From Bipalium vagum (Eukaryota; Platyhelminthes; Tricladida; Geoplanidae), in the NCBI GenBank assembly GCA_037834085.1, contig JBBMKC010200719.1, positions 1 to 24,478 of the forward strand: a DNA stretch of 24,478 nucleotides. Direction: 5' to 3'. The translations under genes and the position numbers were made by a program. Shown one piece after another: positions 19,605 to 24,478 of the stretch (within the stretch, counting starts at the first letter, position 1; each line of letters starts with the position of its first letter). The notes beneath the pieces are model-generated. The model saw only the letters and a program-made list of their open reading frames with translations. It was not told the origin of the DNA and ran no database searches.

Positions 19605-20410
19605 ATGTGCGATTCTTGCAAGAGCTAGGGATACTTCACAATCCGCGACGTTATAAAAATATCCACATCATGAATCTTTTCTTAACCGATTCTTAAGATC
19701 GATGATACAGTCAGCATTTTCCAGTAACATATGATACATGGCTACAAGAATCGCGCTTATCATTTCGGCAATCCGTATTATTTATCTATTACTGGTTTAA
19801 GGAGTATACTAGTATCAAATTTTGCGAAAACAAAATTGAAATTTGGAAGCTCGTAGTAATTGATTGAAATGTGTATCTAGGTGAAGTGTGTGCCAATATA
19901 TCGTTTAAAATCATATTCCTTTAGGAGTCAATACTGCAATAGAAATTGGTGAAAGCCTTTTAACACGTCGTAAAGATCAGATGGAAAGGAACCATAACAA
20001 CAGTCGGTTTTCGGCGGATAACATGTAAGTGCTTTTTGTTTAATGTACTTGATAGACCCGAACAAAACTAATTCCAATCATTATTTATTCAATAAGGCCT
20101 GGAACTAGAGTAATTTCTGACCAATGACTGTATTGGAACAATTTAAGGTATTAGATTCATTGATAAATCTGTTAATCACTATGTCAATTCTGTTGACGCA
20201 TTAACTGGTGTCAATACTCAGCAAATCGAAAGGACGTGGAAAGGTATATAGGAACAAAATAAAAGACATAATGCAGCGCAACTCAGAATTCTCACATGTG
20301 AAAGTTAAGTGTGGAGGAATAGCGTAAAAATCAGAAATGGAAATTTGTTTGATACAATTTTGAAAGATATAGTGAGATTTTGGCCGCCTGTTTGAAAAAA
20401 TAAAATTAGT
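19605..20410 (+). mobile_element. Merlin (IS1595/ISXO2-like) DNA transposon relic
   Basis: Read on plus in shifting frames, the family landmarks appear in order: a CDSC zinc-binding-type piece followed by TIRDV (19608 on; compare W.C..C....SIRKGS), YYWFKEYTSI, VVID.NVYLGEVCANI (19853-19905; compare TVIDWNNYLREVC), TAIEIGESLLTRRK (19935-19970; compare VEIDESLF.RRK), a VFGG-like piece, CFLFNVLDRP, ISDQ, NHYVNSVDALTGVN (20175 on; compare VNHS..FVDP.TGAHT), QQIERTWK (compare IES.WR), NKRHN, and DTILKDIVRFWPP (to 20392). This is a Merlin transposase. The first acidic residue of the EIDES motif is Gly here and several stops and frame breaks exist, so it is dead. I could not see terminal inverted repeats or a target duplication. 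The 78-aa minus ORF here is a shadow. Confidence 0.88.
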
Positions 20411-21001
20411 CCAGGAAACCAATATTTTTGAGATCATTGTAGTAAACGAAGATCAGGATAACTCGAATGATTTTTTAAAAAAAATATTTCCACAATTGCA
20501 TAATTACGGGGACATTTCAAAAGCCCTAAAAATATTGCAAAATTTAATTCAGATCCATACGAAATGATTTGTGTTTTGTAAGAATAATAATAAAATATTT
20601 TGAAGATTTTAAACATTTACTATAAATCATCTGGTACTGTCATAATATTATAAATTTTTTATTATTGAGTCTTTTGTCACCGAAATGGGCATTAATTTTT
20701 AAAATTTAGTAGACAGTAGAATAATAAATAACAGAAACATGTAAGGTTGACTTGACAAAAAATTATTTTTGCAATTTTTATGTTATAGGGAAAATTTTTG
20801 ATATTCTTTTTTATATTTTGTGATGATATTTTGTTTTTGTAAAGCAAAAGAAAATTAAATGAGAAAAATCTTGATTTTATTATATTTTTAGCAAAATATT
20901 GAGGCATGATACTTTGTGAAGAATATTTCAAAGACAAACGTTATAATTCAACTTCAAATATTACAACTTCTTAACATTAATGTGGTATGAATAAATATAT
21001 A
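20411..21001. other. AT-rich non-coding stretch
   Basis: No supportable gene. The minus-strand frames at 20434-20616 and 20692-20937 are compositional, with no motif. The right end of the Merlin element probably lies in the first part but was not found. Confidence 0.5.
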
Positions 21002-21008
21002 AATACTT

Positions 21009-21059
21009 AATATATATTCTTATATAATATATATTCTTATATAATATATATTCTTATAT
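21009..21059. repeat. 17-bp tandem repeat, three perfect copies
   Basis: Unit AATATATATTCTTATAT repeated exactly three times, followed by a partial ATATAATC. It contains the AT dinucleotide core broken by TTCTTA. Confidence 0.95.
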
Positions 21060-21609
21060 ATATAATCATGAATATGTTATTCATAGATGTACATCACAAA
21101 AATCATGTATTGATTGGTTACATTCATTTCTAATCATGAAAATCTTTGTAAAACAAGTCTACTACAATTTCACATAATAATATTAAATTTATTAAAAAAT
21201 ATATTTTTGATGAAATTTTCACATTTTTCATAGATCTTAGTAATTATGATTATTATCATTATTATTATTATTTTATTTTTATTTATGGTATTCAGAATTT
21301 TAATAAATATAAATATTCGTAATTCTCACTAGCATTTCGAAAAAATTAATCAACACACTTCAGTTTGATCATCTTAAATATTTCACTGAAAAATAACGTT
21401 ATAGATTTATAAATATAATATTAAATTAAGTAAAATAATAATATTTTACATGAAATTATAAATTGGCACATTATTATACGTTATTCTATAAAACCACTGG
21501 ATAATGTCAAAAAATAAAAAGAATAAATCAATGTCGCTTATTCTTAAAATACTTAAATTATAATAATAATAGGAATAAAAGAGATGTAACCTTGTATATT
21601 ATTAATTTT

Positions 21610-21632
21610 CTTTGCTTTGCTTTGCTTTGCTT
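21610..21632. repeat. (CTTTG)4 pentanucleotide repeat
   Basis: Four perfect CTTTG units plus CTT, about 170 bp upstream of the start of the secreted-protein gene. Short pure tandem repeat, potentially length-variable. Confidence 0.9.
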
Positions 21633-21801
21633 AATATAGACCTAATATTTATATAACTTAGAAAAAAACATTCACAATCAACAATATAATTGTAAACATT
21701 GTGATTAGATTAAATAATCTCTTGTTGATAAGCGAACTATACCAAAATGACATTAAAAGATCAGAGAAGTTAGTGCAGTTTTTTTTATTTTTCATAAAAT
21801 T

Positions 21802-22587
21802 ATGCTGACTTTTTTAATTAGTTTTCTTCTCGTGAGTCCTATTTTTTCTATTTCTATTTTGAAGACCCAGGGAACTTTAGATACAGAAAATAATGATGAT
21901 ACTGAGTCTTTAGAAAATTTTATTTATGATGTCGAAGTACTTCCTGAAACCTTTGTTTATCATGCTCATAAGACAAGAGAAAAGCCAGAAACATTTGATT
22001 ACAAAAATGAGCCACTTATTCAAGATCATCTTTATGATGATAATAATAATAAAAATAATAATCATGTAACAGAAAAGTATGAAAACGAATATGAATCACT
22101 ATTAGAACCGACGGAAGCAGAAATTCAGGAAAGACAAGAAGAAATACTCAATGGAGACTACGACTTATCAAGTGATAATTATGACGAGATCTCAATTGAG
22201 ACACATGATTATAAGAAGAAAACTGAAGATGAATATGGAGAAAACAATGACGAATCACAAATAAAGACAGAAGAACATGAATCTTATTTACCATCAGAAA
22301 GTTACAAATATTCTCTGGATCCTCAATATGACAGTTTATCACATCAGCATCCTAATTATGATAATGATCAACAGGATCATCAGACTTCGAACAGTCACCA
22401 TTACTTTGAAAATGAGAGAAAATATGAAAATATGAAAATAAAAGATTCAGATGAATCGATTTATCCTATTAGCAAATTGGAAAAAATTTTTAATTTTCAT
22501 GGAGATTATAAAAGAAAATCTTCAAATCCACTGATTATATTCGGCCCTGTTTCGTTAAGTATCCCAGAAGTTAAATATAAAATATAA
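21802..22587 (+). CDS. secreted acidic low-complexity protein, orphan
   Basis: An intact 261-codon frame with an ATG after a T-rich leader. Residues 1-18 (MLTFLISFLLVSPIFSIS) form a clear signal peptide: short N-region, hydrophobic core, likely cleavage after the IFS. The mature part is very acidic and polar, rich in Asp, Glu, Asn, Tyr, His and Ser (ENNDDTESLENF, DDNNNKNNNH, SSDNYDEIS, NYDNDQQDHQ), probably disordered, with no cysteines. Several Tyr-Asp/Tyr-Glu pairs recur. Near the C-end a basic KRK (about residues 237-239) precedes a distinct hydrophobic tail (LIIFGPVSLSIP), so a proprotein convertase could release a C-terminal peptide. Such proteins occur among secretory, venom, silk/cuticle and parasite-secreted products, but no family is recognised. 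Apparently intronless; AATAAA lies 69 nt after the stop. Confidence 0.8.
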   Translation: MLTFLISFLLVSPIFSISILKTQGTLDTENNDDTESLENFIYDVEVLPETFVYHAHKTREKPETFDYKNEPLIQDHLYDDNNNKNNNHVTEKYENEYESLLEPTEAEIQERQEEILNGDYDLSSDNYDEISIETHDYKKKTEDEYGENNDESQIKTEEHESYLPSESYKYSLDPQYDSLSHQHPNYDNDQQDHQTSNSHHYFENERKYENMKIKDSDESIYPISKLEKIFNFHGDYKRKSSNPLIIFGPVSLSIPEVKYKI

Positions 22588-22655
22588 TTCTCGTCATAAT
22601 TTCTTCACTTGATAGTTGTTGCTGTTGGAGAATTTCATCATACATCTTACTTTCT

Positions 22656-22661
22656 AATAAA
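22656..22661 (+). terminator. poly(A) signal of the secreted-protein gene
   Basis: AATAAA 69 nt downstream of the TAA at 22585-22587, a usual distance for a short 3' UTR. Confidence 0.55.
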
Positions 22662-23225
22662 AATTATTTAATTGCAATTTTTACTTAATAAATTGAATGA
22701 AACTTTCAAATATTACTTCCCTACAATGAAAAATAATTTTCAACCATTGACATTGTTATTATTTGTTTTATTTATGATAGCTGTTGGTAAACATAGAATG
22801 CTGTTAAAAAAATAATACTCGACATTTCAATAAGATTACGAGAACTTGGAATTGAAATACACAGCCATAAAATATTTATTATTTTTTTAATAATGATGTA
22901 TAACAAGTAATAATAGTTTCCATTCGTATGTTATTTCATTAGAACCTGAAGGTTTGATGATTTTCTCATAATGTTTAATTTTACCATCCGGACATCAAAC
23001 GTTGTCTTTTGGTTCGTTAATTGTTTGTGGCTTGTTTAACATAACCCAACGTAAAAATATAATCTTATTAGGTTGAATAATATTGATGTTTCGTCACCCA
23101 TCCATTTCTCGAAAAATGATTTGAACCTTGTTGAAAATGAATTCAAAGTTTTTCAAGGAATCAATAAATAATTTTTGACATTTTCAAGAATAAGCGACTG
23201 ATTTGGCCGGATTCCTAAAAAATCA
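22662..23225. other. intergenic stretch upstream of a TATA promoter
   Basis: AT-rich without frames. About 22985-23180 is somewhat richer in G+C and less repetitive (GGACATCAAACGTTGTC, TTTCGTCACCCATCC), as expected of a proximal promoter or a decayed insertion. I could not place it in any transposon family. Confidence 0.4.
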
Positions 23226-23312
23226 TATATAAAAGGAGCTGCTAAACCCAGTAAAGCAGCCAGCTCTGACAGCTTATTGCTAATTAATTACTTGTAACTA
23301 TTTGATGATTAG
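23226..23312 (+). promoter_or_regulatory. strong TATA core promoter with short leader
   Basis: TATATAAAAGG (23226-23236) is a near-perfect TATA box. Transcription would start about 30 nt on, near 23255-23262 (AGCAGCCAGC). The leader region contains a hairpin, GCTGCT-(11 nt)-AGCAGC. The first ATG (23305) is followed after two more bases of its second next codon by a donor-like AG/GTGAAT at 23313. A very short first coding exon behind a TATA box is common in arthropod genes for secreted or cuticular proteins. An acceptor (ATATGTTAG) 33 nt later would give a 17-residue product ending at about 23392 (TAA), so either a micro-protein or a longer gene continuing outside the window is possible. Confidence 0.45.
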
Positions 23313-23392
23313 GTGAATTGCTAATTATTAACGATTATATGTTAGCAAGGGTATTTTCTGCAAAACATTACAAGCATTTTGCTTAAGTTAAT

Positions 23393-24478
23393 TATAATGA
23401 AAACATTTAGAAAATATAAATAAAATAAACAATTAGATTCTTAATTAACTCCCGGAAAATGATTCTATATATATAAATTAAATTAAAATTGGAAATACAC
23501 ATAAAGACATTTAAGATGATATTAATAATAAAAATATTTTTAAAATTTCAAAATAGATACATAGGTATAATTAAATTTTATTTTAAATCTATAAACAATA
23601 AATTTAGTTACCAAATGTTTATTAATTGTAAATTTATTCACCAATTCACTATTAATTCAAATGCAAATGAAAATGAAATATTAAAAAATCAATTTTATTC
23701 ACAATCAGAAAAAATTAAAAGATCAAATAAAAAATACAGATTCAAATTACTTAGAAAAATTAAATATTCATAGAAGAGAATCTGGTTGGAAATTTGAAAA
23801 TCTCATATTAAATTTATTTATATACCAAAGTTTAGTAGGATCCTCATATATTAATTTATCATCTCAGTCACAATAGTAAAGCATGTGCACAAAATAATTT
23901 GTTCGAAAAAGCACTTAAAAGTCATACATTAAATAATATATCAATTGTTTAAATATACCACTAATCAGTGTTGTCTTAAATATAATATAAAATAGTAACA
24001 TTCAAACAGCAAATCAATTTATTTATTCCAATGGCTTTGGAAATAGAATGTTTTATTTCCTGGGAAATATTAATATAAGAAATTTATTTAACTTCGTGAT
24101 CTGTACATTTTTTTAAAAAATAATTATTTTAATTTATAAAAAAAATAAGAATTTTCATATTTAAATATGAAAAATGAAGATTGTCATAAAAGATATTCCT
24201 TTTATTAAACTAATTTTTAAACAACTTTGAAATAACAAGAAATAAATATTTAGAAGAAAATGTGAATGCTCATTTGACTTGTTATTAATTGAATCAAATT
24301 TCAAGAAATTTGATGATGGAGTAAATTTGGAAAATCAAGGATTTTATTGGCATTTTGAACATATTATGAATATAATCTATAGTGTCATGCAATGGTTCTC
24401 TACTTTTTTCTAATATTGTTATGGCCTTCGCTAGGAAATTAAAATTTGCTGTAATATAAGCTAGATGACTTTGGATAT
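23393..24478. other. AT-rich stretch to the window end
   Basis: A 94-codon plus frame (23489-23773) starts at a non-ATG codon and is composed of I, K, N, F and Q as base composition predicts. I regard it as spurious. AATAAA-type words occur at about 23415-23430. The final 250 bases (from about 24260) are slightly less repetitive but show no frame or motif. Confidence 0.5.

Noticed and set aside
20201-20437. 78-codon minus-strand frame
   Set aside because: Antisense of the Merlin C-terminal region.
22148-22342. 64-codon minus-strand frame
   Set aside because: Antisense of the secreted-protein gene.
23489-23773. 94-codon plus-strand frame behind the TATA promoter
   Set aside because: Starts at TTG rather than ATG and consists of I/K/N/F/Q as expected from composition; no motif.

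Overview
The window is extremely AT-rich eukaryotic DNA (by eye roughly 20-25% G+C), gene-poor and full of decayed cut-and-paste DNA transposons. Eukaryotic signals include AATAAA sites downstream of stops, GT...AG splice-like junctions, a canonical TATA box and NF-Y/CRE-type promoter motifs. I see no bacterial operon structure, no CRISPR array, no rRNA and no recognisable tRNA. The transposon families (mariner DD34D, Tc1-like, an IS630/Tc1/mariner tail ending in an ACCCTGTATA-type terminus, and Merlin) suggest an animal or an animal parasite with a compact-intron, AT-biased genome. An arthropod is plausible from the terminus and the TATA promoter. A myxozoan, dicyemid or similar parasite cannot be excluded, because several candidate introns are only 33-37 nt. 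The species is not determinable from the sequence.

Layout: 1-3700 is mostly non-coding AT-rich DNA with an ATT microsatellite, a perfect 21-bp palindrome and a doubtful spliced minus-strand fragment near 1.5-1.8 kb. A minus-strand mariner relic lies at 3.7-4.6 kb, and a 705-bp Tc1-like element with both ends but no catalytic core at 5686-6390. The stretch 6.4-10.3 kb holds simple-sequence AT DNA and one long-range hairpin. From 10.3 to 13.1 kb there are three mariner derivatives, the last a neat 445-bp internally deleted copy with 44-bp inverted termini, plus an unexplained GC-richer block. The 3' tail of another IS630/Tc1/mariner element sits at 14.6-14.86 kb.

The second half carries the gene-like content: a minus-strand protein gene (15.1-16.4 kb, one long exon, probably two short introns and a poly(A) signal), a broken conserved-looking coding fragment (16.8-17.2 kb), a promoter-like island (17.6-17.95 kb) facing a coding-poor tract, a Merlin relic (19.6-20.4 kb), an intact secreted acidic orphan protein (21.8-22.6 kb), and a strong TATA core promoter at 23.2 kb.

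No shared pathway links these genes; each seems to be an isolated unit between transposon graveyards. The best candidates for new biology are the two orphan genes, the broken conserved fragment and the very short introns. I did not recognise a coherent undescribed multi-gene system. No retroviral, LTR or Polinton-type element was recognised.
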